From Chloroflexota bacterium (GTDB taxonomy: Bacteria > Chloroflexota > Limnocylindria > P2-11E), in NCBI GenBank assembly GCA_016191385.1, contig JACPOT010000083.1:1-36564 (forward strand): DNA of 36,564 bases, written 5' to 3'. Both the position numbers and the translations under genes were made by a program. Shown here one piece after another: positions 17,738 through 26,974 of this stretch (positions are counted from its first letter, which is position 1; the number at the start of each line of letters is the position of its first letter). Below the pieces are notes generated by a model. It saw only the letters and a program-made list of their open reading frames with translations. It was not told the DNA's origin and did not search any database.

Positions 17738-19222
17738 GTGCTCGCCGTGTCACGCCTCGGTCCCGGCGCGCTGGTGTGGTCGAGCTTCGACGGGCCCGAG
17801 GTGCCCGGACCTCTCCTCGATGCCATCGCCGCCGGGACGATCGGCGGCCTGATCGTCTTCTCCGCCCGTGGGAACGCACGCTCCAGAGAACAGGTCCGCG
17901 CCATGCTCGCGGACGTCGCGGCGGCCGCGCAGCGGGGCGGCGTTCCTCCGGTCCCCGTCGCCGTCGATCAGGAGGGCGGCGGGGTGATCCGGATCGCCTA
18001 CCGCGCGGCCTTCCCGAGCGCCATGGCGATCGCGGCCACCGGCGATCCCGCGTACGCCGAGCGCGTCGCGCGCGCGACGGCCGAGGGCCTGCGCGCCGAC
18101 GGCATCACGGTCGATCACGCGCCGGTCTGCGACGTGAATGTCGAGCCGCGCAATCCGGTCATCGGCACGCGCTCGTTCGGCGACGACGCCGAGCGCGTCG
18201 CCGCGTTCGCGGCGGCGTGGGTGCGCGGATCGCAGGCGGCTGGCGTTGCGAGCACGCCGAAGCACTTCCCCGGCCACGGCGCGGCGCGCCACGACACGCA
18301 CATCACCACCGTCGACGTGCGCGCCGACCGGGCGACGCTCATGTCACGCGAGCTGGTCCCGTTCCGGGCGGCCATCGCGGCCGGCGCGAGCGGAGTGATG
18401 GCCGCGCACGTGCGTTATCCCGCGATCGACGAGGACGACATCGCGACCTTCTCGCCGAAGGTCCTGCGCGGCCTGCTGCGCGATGAGCTCGGGTACACCG
18501 GCCCGATCCTCACGGACGCGCTCGACATGGCCGGCGTCACGCACATGGAGACGCCGGAACGCATCGTGCCCCGCGCCATCGCCGCGGGCATCGACTGCGC
18601 GCTCCTGGTCGGACCCATCGAGCGCGCGCTCGCGGCAGCCGAAGAGATCGCGCTGGGCGTGCCGGCTCCGCGGGTGCTCGAGGCCATCGGGCAGGCCGCG
18701 AAGCTGCGAGACCGCTTCGGATCGATGGGCCCCCGCGAAGACATCGACGACAGCGCGGCGCGCGCGCTCGCGCGCGAGGTGGCCGAACGCGCGATCACCC
18801 ACGTCGGTCCGCCGCTGCCGCTGGTCGAGGGCGGGCTGCGCGTGAGCGTGTTCCCGCTCGCGCACAGCTCTCTCGCCGAGACGCCGTATGACCGGACGGA
18901 GGACCTCATCGCCGCCCTGCGCCGCCGGTTCGGCGACCGCGCCCACATCGAGCGCGACGGGCGCGTACCCGAGGGCGAGGGACCGCTCGTGGTGTGCACC
19001 GCCAGCGCGTGGTTCGACGATGACCAGGCCGCGCGGGCGCGCGCATTGCTCGCGAACGACGGCGTGCTCTGCGCCATGCGCTCGCCCTACGACGCGGCGC
19101 TGGTCCCTGGTCGGCCCGCGCTCCTCAGCTACAGCGATGTTCCGGCGTCGCTCGAGGCGCTCGTGGCCGTCCTCGCGGAGGACCGCCCCGCGCGGGGGCA
19201 CCTCCCGGTCCGGCTGCCATGA
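17738..19222 (+). CDS. nagZ: Beta-N-acetylhexosaminidase, glycoside hydrolase family 3
   Basis: VAVDQEGGGVIRI...GVASTPKHFPGHGAARHDTHITT...TDALDMAGV (GH3 NagZ KHFPGHG motif). Confidence 0.88.
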   Translation: MLAVSRLGPGALVWSSFDGPEVPGPLLDAIAAGTIGGLIVFSARGNARSREQVRAMLADVAAAAQRGGVPPVPVAVDQEGGGVIRIAYRAAFPSAMAIAATGDPAYAERVARATAEGLRADGITVDHAPVCDVNVEPRNPVIGTRSFGDDAERVAAFAAAWVRGSQAAGVASTPKHFPGHGAARHDTHITTVDVRADRATLMSRELVPFRAAIAAGASGVMAAHVRYPAIDEDDIATFSPKVLRGLLRDELGYTGPILTDALDMAGVTHMETPERIVPRAIAAGIDCALLVGPIERALAAAEEIALGVPAPRVLEAIGQAAKLRDRFGSMGPREDIDDSAARALAREVAERAITHVGPPLPLVEGGLRVSVFPLAHSSLAETPYDRTEDLIAALRRRFGDRAHIERDGRVPEGEGPLVVCTASAWFDDDQAARARALLANDGVLCAMRSPYDAALVPGRPALLSYSDVPASLEALVAVLAEDRPARGHLPVRLP

Positions 19223-19980
19223 GAAGGCTGATCGTCAACGCGGACGACCTCGGGCGCGCGCCGGGGGTCGACCGTGGGGTCCTTCGCGCGCACCGTGACG
19301 GCATCGTCACGTCCGCGACGTTCATGGCGAATGTGCCCGGCGCGGAGCGGACCGCGATGCTGGCGCGCGAGTCGCCGACGCTCGACCTCGGCATCCATCT
19401 CTCGATCACGTTCGGAAGGCCCCTCAGCGATGCGCTCCAGGTGCCGTCGCTCCTGCGCCCGGACGGGACGTTCCACCCCCGGCCGAGCGACATCGTCGGC
19501 CGGGGGATCGTCACCAGAGACGACGTCCTTCGCGAGTGCCGGGCGCAGCTCTCCCGCGCCAGGGCGTTGCTGGGTCGCGATCCCTCCCACGCCGACACGC
19601 ACCACTTCGTCCACGACGACCCCGCCGTCTTCGAGGCGCTCGTCGAGCTCGCGCGCGAGCACGGCCTGGCCGTTCGGCATCACACGGTCGCGCAGCGCGA
19701 GCGCCTGCGCGCGGAGGGCATCCGCACGCCCGACCACTTCCGCCGGGAGTTCCAGTTCGCGGGCCACATCGATGTGCCCGCGCTGGTCGGGCTGATCTCG
19801 TCGCTGGACGATGGCGTGACCGAGCTCATGTGCCACCCCGGCGAGCCCGACGACGAGCTCGAGCGAACGTCGACGTACGGGCGTGAGAGGCCCGTGGAGC
19901 TCGCCACCCTCACCCACCCGGACGTCCGGGCCGCCCTCGATGACGGCGGAGTGACCCTCGCGAGCTTCGCCGACCTCTGA
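19219..19980 (+). CDS. ChbG/YdjC-family carbohydrate deacetylase
   Basis: RRLIVNADDLGRAPGVDRGVLRAHRDGIVTSATFMAN...LDLGIHLSITFGRPL...DTHHFVHDDPAVFEALVELA; ATGA overlap with nagZ. Confidence 0.88.
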   Translation: MRRLIVNADDLGRAPGVDRGVLRAHRDGIVTSATFMANVPGAERTAMLARESPTLDLGIHLSITFGRPLSDALQVPSLLRPDGTFHPRPSDIVGRGIVTRDDVLRECRAQLSRARALLGRDPSHADTHHFVHDDPAVFEALVELAREHGLAVRHHTVAQRERLRAEGIRTPDHFRREFQFAGHIDVPALVGLISSLDDGVTELMCHPGEPDDELERTSTYGRERPVELATLTHPDVRAALDDGGVTLASFADL

Positions 19981-20667
19981 TCACGCCCGCGCGACGTGGA
20001 TCGCGGCGATGCCGAACGTGAGCCGCTCGAAGCGCACGTCGCGGAAGCCGGCCTCGCGCAGCATCGCCGCGAGCCGCTCCGCGCTGGGAAAGGCGCGCAG
20101 CGAGCGCGGCAGGTAGCGGTACGCCTCGGGGTCGCCGCCGAGCATCGCGGCGATGACCGGGAGCACGCGCTCGAAGTACGCGAGGTAGATGCGCCGGACC
20201 GCCGCGTGAGGTGGATGCGACAGCTCCAGGACCACGGCAGTGCCACCCGGACGAAGGACCCGCCGTATCTCGCGCAGAGACCGCGCGAGGTCGCCGACGT
20301 TGCGCAGGGTGAACCCGCTGATGACACGGTCGACGCTGCGGTCCGCCAGCGGAACGTGCTCCGCGTTGGCGATCGCGACGGCGTAGCGCTCCGACGGCCG
20401 GGTCCGTCGCGTCGAGATGGCCAGCATCCGCGGAGCGAGATCGATGCCGAGGACCGCGGCACCAGGTGCGGATCGCCGCAGGAGGCCGAGCGCGAGGTCG
20501 CCGGTACCCGCGCCGACATCGAGGGCGCGCTCGCCGGTGCCCAGGCGCGCGAGCGCGAGGGCGCGGCGCCGCCACAGGACGTCGGTGCCGAAGGAGATGA
20601 CACGGTTGAGCGCGTCGTACTTCGGCGCGATCCGGTCGAACATGTCCGCGATCTCTCTGTCCCTCAT
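19981..20667 (-). CDS. Demethylmenaquinone methyltransferase (UbiE/MenG)
   Basis: MFDRIAPKYDALNRVISFGTDVLWRRRAL...DVGAGTGDLAL...ISGFTLRNVGDLARSLREIRRVLRPGG. Confidence 0.92.
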   Translation of the reverse strand: MRDREIADMFDRIAPKYDALNRVISFGTDVLWRRRALALARLGTGERALDVGAGTGDLALGLLRRSAPGAAVLGIDLAPRMLAISTRRTRPSERYAVAIANAEHVPLADRSVDRVISGFTLRNVGDLARSLREIRRVLRPGGTAVVLELSHPPHAAVRRIYLAYFERVLPVIAAMLGGDPEAYRYLPRSLRAFPSAERLAAMLREAGFRDVRFERLTFGIAAIHVARA

Positions 20668-20769
20668 TGACCCCCTCGGTCGGGCAAAGCCCTCCTCGGG
20701 GCTCGGGTGCTCGACCTCGTCGCTCCGGCGCCTCGGTCTGCGCGCCCGAGGGACGATAGCCTTCGTGCG

Positions 20770-21579
20770 ATGCCGTTGAGCACGTTGCCGCTCGTCCTCA
20801 TCGTCGTGCTGCTCGAGCTCGCGGTCGGCGGCGCCTTCGTTCTGTGGGCGCTCGATCGCACTCGCCTCGCGCCGGGCGGCTTCCTCAAGGTGACCGCCGC
20901 GGTGAATGCCGCGGCCGGCGTCCTCGCCTTCTTGCTGCTGCCGGTGATCCCGCGCGGCAGCGCCGCGGAGGCGGCGGCGCTCAAGCCGGGCGCCCTGGAT
21001 GCCCTCGCGCAGGCGGTCCCGGTGCTCTTCGTGCTGCTGATCGCGCAGCTGGTCACGACGTTCCTGCCGTTCCGTCCGCTGCGCGCGGTCATCGGCGCGG
21101 CGACGATCATCGGCGGCGGCCTCACGCTCATGGCCGCGACGGTGGCGCGGCCGTCGGACGCGCCCTACGACGTCTTCGCGCTCCTCGCCCTCCCGCTCGG
21201 CGCGCTCGCCCTCGGCGGGGTGGACGCCGCGATGCTCCTGGGGCACTGGTACCTCGTGACGCCGAAGCTCTCCCCAAAGCCGCTGCAGCGCGCGGCCCTC
21301 ATCGCCGCGGCCGCCGTGCTGCTCCAGGCCGGGATCGTCGCGGTGACCCTCGCGCGGGGTCAGCTGCTCGGCACCCTCGAGTCCACCCTCGTCGTCCCGA
21401 TCGCCATCCGCATCGGGGTCGGGCTGCTCATGACGTTCGCGCTCGTGCTCGCGGCGTGGTGGACGGCGCGCATGAACACGCAGTCGTCGACGGGGCTGCT
21501 CTACGTGGCCCTGGGAACGGTCATCGCGGGAGAGGTCGCGGCGCGCGTCGTCTACTACCTGACGGGAGTTCCCCTCTAG
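20770..21579 (+). CDS. Multi-spanning membrane protein of unknown function
   Basis: MPLSTLPLVLIVVLLELAVGGAFVLWAL...; repeated hydrophobic segments. Confidence 0.7.
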   Translation: MPLSTLPLVLIVVLLELAVGGAFVLWALDRTRLAPGGFLKVTAAVNAAAGVLAFLLLPVIPRGSAAEAAALKPGALDALAQAVPVLFVLLIAQLVTTFLPFRPLRAVIGAATIIGGGLTLMAATVARPSDAPYDVFALLALPLGALALGGVDAAMLLGHWYLVTPKLSPKPLQRAALIAAAAVLLQAGIVAVTLARGQLLGTLESTLVVPIAIRIGVGLLMTFALVLAAWWTARMNTQSSTGLLYVALGTVIAGEVAARVVYYLTGVPL

Positions 21580-21640
21580 TTCTTCGGCCGTCGGCTCGGC
21601 CTTCGGCCTCGCTTCGCGGCCCCCGCTTCGCTCGCTCGTG

Positions 21641-21679
21641 CGGACTCGCTCGGACCGGCGGCGCCGGATCCTCGCTCGG
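21641..21679 (+). repeat. Dispersed palindromic (REP-like) element, copy A
   Basis: cggactcgctcggaccggcggcgccggatcctcgctcgg; 38/39 identical to 36328..36366; ccggc-gccgg inverted repeat. Confidence 0.8.
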
Positions 21680-21680
21680 T

Positions 21681-21899
21681 CTACCTCTTCCTCTTCGCCT
21701 TGATGACCTTGGCCTTCTTGGTCGCGTTGATGCGGTCACGGTCCTTCAGGGCGTCGCGCACCGCCGAGAACTCGCTGAGCGTCCCGCGACGGTCGGCCGC
21801 GACGTTCTTGCGGAACTCCTTGGACTGGCTCTCGCGGCGCGCGATGTCGGCGTCCTTGCCGGCCGTCTCGAACACGCGCGCGATCTTCCGTAGCGGCAT
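21681..21899 (-). CDS. Small Lys/Arg-rich hypothetical protein (72 aa)
   Basis: MPLRKIARVFETAGKDADIARRESQSKEFRKNVAADRRGTLSEFSAVRDALKDRDRINATKKAKVIKAKRKR; ATG start, between genes. Confidence 0.5.
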   Translation of the reverse strand: MPLRKIARVFETAGKDADIARRESQSKEFRKNVAADRRGTLSEFSAVRDALKDRDRINATKKAKVIKAKRKR

Positions 21900-21932
21900 T
21901 ACCGGGTCACCCGCATGGAGGATGCCACCGGA

Positions 21933-22421
21933 CTAGGCGCGCCGCCGGTGATGGCGCTCACGTATGACCTCTTCGATCTCTTCCCACTCGCGCGCGGCGT
22001 AGAGGAGCGAGCCGAGGCCTGAGCCGACGAGGAGCACGATGAGGCCAGCGAGCGCAAGCAGCAGCGCCGGGGGCGTCGCACCCGCCGCGTTCAGGTCGAA
22101 CGAGCGCAGGATCGCGCTCCCGGCATACAGGAGCATCGCCACGCCGACGCCGGCGAGGTCGAGCCGCGCGAGCTGACGGTCCTCGAACGGAACGTCGGCG
22201 TTCTCCGCGTAGGCGGCGAACATCGCGAGCAGGGCCACCAGAGCCGCCGCAACGCACAGCCAGGACGCGGCGATGACGAACCCGTTCGTCTCGCGCGAGC
22301 CCCAGGCGAACCAGGCCATGAGGTCGAGGAGCGTGATGGCGAAGGCGAGCCCCAGAGCGACGCCGCCGAGCAGCGGACGCAGCGCGAAGCCGAAGCGACG
22401 GCCCTCGAGGAGCTCTCTCAC
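21933..22421 (-). CDS. Membrane protein of unknown function
   Basis: RELLEGRRFGFALRPLLGGVALGLAFAITLLDLMAWFAWGSRE...; four hydrophobic segments. Confidence 0.65.
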   Translation of the reverse strand: MRELLEGRRFGFALRPLLGGVALGLAFAITLLDLMAWFAWGSRETNGFVIAASWLCVAAALVALLAMFAAYAENADVPFEDRQLARLDLAGVGVAMLLYAGSAILRSFDLNAAGATPPALLLALAGLIVLLVGSGLGSLLYAAREWEEIEEVIRERHHRRRA

Positions 22422-22475
22422 GACGTTCCGATGCTAGCCCGCGGCGTGGATGCGCGCCTGCCATCCTGTACGTGA

Positions 22476-23990
22476 ATGAACGCCCTCGCCGCGACCGCCG
22501 GCGTGATCGCGATGGCCTTCGCGATCCTGGTGACATACCTCGTGAGCGTCAGCGGCGTGCCGTTCGCGCCACTCGCGTTGGGGCAGGCGATCATCGAGGC
22601 CATGCCCGGGTGGATCAGCGTGCCGCTCATCGAGGCGCTGCGGTACTGGGCGCAGCGCCTCCTGGTACTGGGGGTGATCGGGCTCTACCTCGTCGACGGT
22701 GCCGCCACCGGGATCGCGGCGGCCGATCGCCGCGTGCGCACCAGCGCGGTCGCCGGGCTCGCCGCCCTGCCGTGGCTCGCGACGGTAGTGCTCGGCGTGC
22801 TGCTCGCGGGCGAGAAGATCGATCTCGCGAGCGCCCTGCTCGGATCGGCCATCGGCGCCGCCGCGTTCTTCGGCGGGCTCACGTTCCTGCTGTCCGCCGA
22901 GCGCGTGTCCACGGCCGCCGCGGCCACGCGCAGACGGGCGCTGCTCACGGGCGCGGCCGCGGCCGCAGCGCTCGCCGTCCTCGCGATCGTCCTCGGCGGG
23001 ACGGTCCGCGCCGCGCGCGCGCAGGTCAGCACGGTCGTGACCGCCGCGCGACGGCTGCGCTCGCGCGAGCCGGTCGCCGCGGGCGCGGCGGCATTCGAGG
23101 CGATCGACCATCTCGAGAAGCGCATCACCGCCAACGAGGACCACTACACCGTCGACACGACGCTCATCAAGCCGCGCGTCGATGCGAGCACGTGGCAGCT
23201 CGCGTTCGGTGGCGAGGTCGAGCGCCCGTTCTCGATCTCCTACAACGAGCTCCTCGACATGGAAGCGCTCGAGCGCCCGCACACGCTCGAGTGCATCAGC
23301 AACGAGATCGGCGGCGACCTCATCTCGACCGCAGTGTGGACGGGCGTTCCGCTGGCCGACCTTTTCGCGCGCGCCGGTCCGAAGGCCAGCGCCTACGACG
23401 TGGTCCTCACCTCAGTTGATGGCTACACCGACTCCATCCGCATCGCGAAGGCGCTCGACCCCGACACGATGGTCGCGTACCTCATGAACGGGTTCCCGCT
23501 GCCCGAGGCGCACGGCTACCCCGCCCGCGCGCTGATCCCCGGCATCTACGGGATGAAGAACGTGAAGTGGCTCTCGAAGATCGACGTCGTCACGTTCGAC
23601 TTCCAGGGCTACTGGATGGAGCGCGGCTGGAGCGACATCGCGACCTACAACACGCACGTCCGCATCGACGCGCCGCCGGTGTCGACGCGCGCGGTCGACG
23701 GAAAGATCGTCATCGCCGGGATCGCCTTCGCGGGCCAGCGCGGCATCTCGCGGGTCGAGGTGTCGACGGATGGCGGCGCGAGCTGGACCGCCGCGGAGCT
23801 CGAGCCCGCGCCAGGCCGGCACACGTGGGTCCGCTGGCGCTACGTGTGGACGCCGGCGGCGGCGGCGCGCCATCGCCTCGTCGCGCGCGCCACCGACGGG
23901 ACGGGCGCGGTCCAGACCAGCGTCCGGCGGCCGCCCTTCCCGAACGGGTCCACCGGCTACGACTCGCAGGAGATCAGCGTCACGGCTTAG
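22476..23990 (+). CDS. Molybdopterin-dependent oxidoreductase (sulfite oxidase/YedY family) with N-terminal transmembrane domain
   Basis: N-terminal TM helices, then FSISYNELLDMEALERPHTLECISNEIGGDLISTAVWTGVPLADLFARAG...HGYPARALIPGIYGMKNVKWLSKIDV and Ig-like C-term. Confidence 0.88.
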   Translation: MNALAATAGVIAMAFAILVTYLVSVSGVPFAPLALGQAIIEAMPGWISVPLIEALRYWAQRLLVLGVIGLYLVDGAATGIAAADRRVRTSAVAGLAALPWLATVVLGVLLAGEKIDLASALLGSAIGAAAFFGGLTFLLSAERVSTAAAATRRRALLTGAAAAAALAVLAIVLGGTVRAARAQVSTVVTAARRLRSREPVAAGAAAFEAIDHLEKRITANEDHYTVDTTLIKPRVDASTWQLAFGGEVERPFSISYNELLDMEALERPHTLECISNEIGGDLISTAVWTGVPLADLFARAGPKASAYDVVLTSVDGYTDSIRIAKALDPDTMVAYLMNGFPLPEAHGYPARALIPGIYGMKNVKWLSKIDVVTFDFQGYWMERGWSDIATYNTHVRIDAPPVSTRAVDGKIVIAGIAFAGQRGISRVEVSTDGGASWTAAELEPAPGRHTWVRWRYVWTPAAAARHRLVARATDGTGAVQTSVRRPPFPNGSTGYDSQEISVTA

Positions 23991-24002
23991 GCTCCGCTCG
24001 CA

Positions 24003-24386
24003 GTGGCCAAGCGGCGCTTCTCGATCACCGTGACGCTCCCGCCCTACGCCCGTCCGCGCAACGAATGGCGGCGTCGCGTCCATGCGGCAGCGCTCGAGGC
24101 CCTCGCCCGGCGCGGCGTCGGATACCACGACGCCGACCGCCTGGAGCTCCGGCTCACGCTGGCGCTGGAGGCCCGCCCCCTCGCCGTGCACGCCATCGAC
24201 GACCGCGTCCAGGACGTGATCGACGCTCTCGGGGGCCGCATCGCCGGCCCGCGCAGCTCCCGACGGATCGCACCCATCGTGGCGGACGAGCAGATCGAGC
24301 GCATCGTTCTCGAGCGGACCACCGGCCGGTCGCGGCGCAGCGTCGGCGAGCTCGCCATCACGCGATATCGGGCCCGGGGTCACTGA
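24003..24386 (+). CDS. RusA-like Holliday-junction-resolvase-fold protein (tentative)
   Basis: FSITVTLPPYARPRNEWRRRVHAAALEAL...LAVHAIDDRVQDVIDALGGRIAGPRSSRRIAPIVADEQIERIVLERT; resembles RusA D-x-D..(V/L)xDAL..ADxQI pattern. Confidence 0.5.
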   Translation: MAKRRFSITVTLPPYARPRNEWRRRVHAAALEALARRGVGYHDADRLELRLTLALEARPLAVHAIDDRVQDVIDALGGRIAGPRSSRRIAPIVADEQIERIVLERTTGRSRRSVGELAITRYRARGH

Positions 24387-24856
24387 TGGCGCGGATCTCA
24401 TACAAGGAGGGCACCTCGTCCTTCCGCCGGCTGCTGAACCACAGCCCCGAGGTCTCCGAGGCGTACTGGGGGCTGCGCGACGCGCTGAACGCCGGCGTCC
24501 TCACGCCGAAGATCCGCACGCTGTCGTTCCTGGCGTGCGACATCACCAACCACTGCCGCTACTGAACGAAGGCACATACCGCCTCGGGCCGTGCGCTCGG
24601 GATCACCCAGGAGATGGTCGAGGCGATCCCCGACCATTTCGAGCGAAGCGAGGCGTTCACGGACGCCGAGAAGGCCGTGGTCGCGGCATCCGTCGAGCTC
24701 ACGAAGAAGGCGGAGCTCTCCAATGAGGCCTTCGACCGCCTCGCGAAGCATTTCGACGAGCGCCAGCTCGTGGAGCTGGTCATGAACATAGGCGTCGCGA
24801 ACATGAACAACCGCGTCACCGACGCGTTCTGGGCAGACATCGAGGACGCCGAATAG
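24386..24856 (+). CDS. AhpD/carboxymuconolactone decarboxylase-family protein, probable selenoprotein (Sec60 encoded by TGA 24563..24565)
   Basis: ORFs 24386..24565 and 24614..24856 share a frame separated only by TGA: ...LACDITNHCRY[U]TKAHTASGRALGITQEMVEAIPDHFERSEAFTDAEKAVVAASVELTKKAELSNEAFDRLAKHFDERQLVELVMNIGVANMNNRVTDAFWADIEDAE; TGA replaces second Cys of CxxC. Confidence 0.75.
24567..24625 (+). promoter_or_regulatory. Candidate bacterial SECIS hairpin region just downstream of the TGA
   Basis: Two alternative hairpins by eye: 24567..24599 (CGA/TCG + GCAC/GTGC + CC/GG, loop GCCTCG) and 24580..24625 (perfect 7-bp CGCCTCG/CGAGGCG). Not folded computationally. Confidence 0.35.
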
Positions 24857-25887
24857 CGATCACCTCCCAGGCGCGGGCGGCCATCGACGCCGCCATCGGG
24901 ACCGTGTGCACCGCGTGCGTGCTTCTCGTCGAGCAGGCCGGCCAGCGCGACGTCTACGCCGCCGGCACCCTCTGCCCCGATCCAGAAACCGGCCCCGACG
25001 CGCCGTGCGCTGAGACGAGCGTCTTCGATCTCGCGTCTCTCACGAAGCTGTTCACCACGGCACTCTGCCTGGCTCTCGTGCGCGAGCGCGTCCTCGCTCT
25101 CGACATGCCCTTCCGCGAGATCGTCCCCGACTTCCGCGGCGGCAAGAAGGACGAGGTCACGATCGCGCACGTGCTCACCCACACCGCGGGCCTGCTGTGG
25201 TGGAAGCCGATCTATAAGGAAGCCGCCACCATCGACGAGGCGGTGTGGCTCGCGGCCGAGGAGCCGCTCGCGCACGACCTCGGCACGTTCGTCTACAGCG
25301 ACCTGGGCTACATCATGCTGACCGCCGGCCTCGCGAAAGCCGGAGGCGCACCGTTCGCGGATCTCCTCAAGGATCGCGTGCTGGGTCCCATCGGCGCCGA
25401 GACCTGTGCGTTCGGCCCGCGACCGCCCGACGTGTGCGTCGCGACGGAACGCGACAGCGAGTGGCGCCGCAAGCGGCTGCGCGGCGAGGTCGACGATGAG
25501 AACGCCTACGCGATGGGCGGCACGTCAGGGCACGCGGGACTCTTCGGCACCGCGGCCGATGTCGCGGCCCTGGCGTCCGTGTACCGCGACGGCGCGGTCA
25601 TCGGCAACGAACTCGCGACGCTCGCGAGGCGCGAGCACGTTCGCCAGGGGATCGTGCGGCGCGGGCTGGGCCTTGCGCTCCGCGCGACCGAGGGCCCCAT
25701 GGTCGGCCGCCACTTCAGCGAGGACGCGTGGGGCCACACCGGCTTCACCGGCACGACGCTGTGGGCCGACCCGGCTCTCGACCTCACCGTGGTGCTCCTG
25801 ACGAACCGCGTGTATTTCGGCCGCGGTAACGACGAGGACGTCTACCGCTTCCGCATCGCGGTGCACGAGGCGGTCTCGGGTGGCTGA
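24853..25887 (+). CDS. Serine hydrolase, beta-lactamase/class C PBP family; likely ATA start at 24853
   Basis: ETSVFDLASLTKLFTTALCLALVRERVLALDMPFREIVPDF...VTIAHVLTHTAGLLWW; only canonical start is GTG 24904, which would trim (M)AITSQARAAIDAAIGT. Confidence 0.85.
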   Translation: MAITSQARAAIDAAIGTVCTACVLLVEQAGQRDVYAAGTLCPDPETGPDAPCAETSVFDLASLTKLFTTALCLALVRERVLALDMPFREIVPDFRGGKKDEVTIAHVLTHTAGLLWWKPIYKEAATIDEAVWLAAEEPLAHDLGTFVYSDLGYIMLTAGLAKAGGAPFADLLKDRVLGPIGAETCAFGPRPPDVCVATERDSEWRRKRLRGEVDDENAYAMGGTSGHAGLFGTAADVAALASVYRDGAVIGNELATLARREHVRQGIVRRGLGLALRATEGPMVGRHFSEDAWGHTGFTGTTLWADPALDLTVVLLTNRVYFGRGNDEDVYRFRIAVHEAVSGG

Positions 25888-26974
25888 CCTCGCCATCGGC
25901 ATCATGTCGGGAACGTCGGCCGATGGCATCGACGCCGCGCTCATCGCGGTCGGCGACGGCGATCCGCCTTCGATCGACGCGATCGCGCACATCGAGATGC
26001 CTTTCACGTCGGAGCTGCGGCAGCGGATCCTGAGCGCTGGCGCGGGCGACCTGCTGAGCGCGCACGACCTGGCCCGTCTGCACGGCGACCTCGGCGACCT
26101 GTACGCCGAGGCGGCGCTCGCGCTGATCAAGGCCCGGCGCGCGCGGCCGGTCGTCATCGGGCTTCACGGCCAGACGGTCGCGCACCTGCCCGGCGATCAC
26201 GTCACGCTGCAGATCGGCGACGCCGCGCGCGTCGCGGTGCGCACCGGCATCGCGACCGTGGACGACCTCCGGTCGGCCGACATCGCCGCGGGGGGCCAGG
26301 GAGCGCCGCTGACGCCCTTCGCCGACCACCTGCTCTTCGCCGCGGGCGCGCCGCGCGTGGTCGTGAATATCGGCGGGATCGCGAACGTCACCTTGCTCCT
26401 CGACAACGAACGCGATCACGTGACCGGCTTCGACACCGGACCCGGGAACATGGTCCTGGACGCCATCGCGCGCATGGACGGACGCCGCTACGACACGGAC
26501 GGCGCCGGCGCCCGGCGCGGCCGCGTGGTCGATGCGGCGCTCAACGCCGCGCTCGCGCATCCCTACTTCGCCCGGCCATCGCCGAAGAGCACCGGACGAG
26601 AGGAATTCGGCGAGGCCTTCGCGCAGGACCTGGTCCACGACGTCCGCGCCGCTGGCGGGAGCCTCGACGACGCCCTCGCGACGGCGACGGAGCTGACGGC
26701 GCGCACGATCTCGCGCGCGATCGCGGGCAAGCCGTGGCGCGAGATCCTGATCGCCGGAGGCGGCGCGGCGAATCCCGCCCTCCGCGACGCGCTCGCTCGC
26801 CACGTCGCACCCGCACCGCGCAGCACCAGCGAGCTCGGGATCCCGACCGAAGCGCGAGAGGCCATCGCCTTCGCACTGCTCGCGCTGTACCGCGTGCGCG
26901 GCCTGCCCAATACGCTGCCGCGCGTGACCGGAGCATCGCGCGCCGTCGTCGCCGGCGCGCTCCACCTGCCGTGA
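25880..26974 (+). CDS. anmK: Anhydro-N-acetylmuramic acid kinase
   Basis: LAIGIMSGTSADGIDAALIAVGDG...VIGLHGQTVAHLP...VVNIGGIANVTLL...GFDTGPGNMVLD. Confidence 0.95.
   Translation: MADLAIGIMSGTSADGIDAALIAVGDGDPPSIDAIAHIEMPFTSELRQRILSAGAGDLLSAHDLARLHGDLGDLYAEAALALIKARRARPVVIGLHGQTVAHLPGDHVTLQIGDAARVAVRTGIATVDDLRSADIAAGGQGAPLTPFADHLLFAAGAPRVVVNIGGIANVTLLLDNERDHVTGFDTGPGNMVLDAIARMDGRRYDTDGAGARRGRVVDAALNAALAHPYFARPSPKSTGREEFGEAFAQDLVHDVRAAGGSLDDALATATELTARTISRAIAGKPWREILIAGGGAANPALRDALARHVAPAPRSTSELGIPTEAREAIAFALLALYRVRGLPNTLPRVTGASRAVVAGALHLP

Noticed and set aside
24563-24565. TGA in the AhpD-like gene as an ordinary pseudogene or sequencing error
   Set aside because: Not excluded, but the codon coincides exactly with the second Cys of CxxC and the rest of the frame is intact, so Sec is favoured pending a check for Sec machinery.
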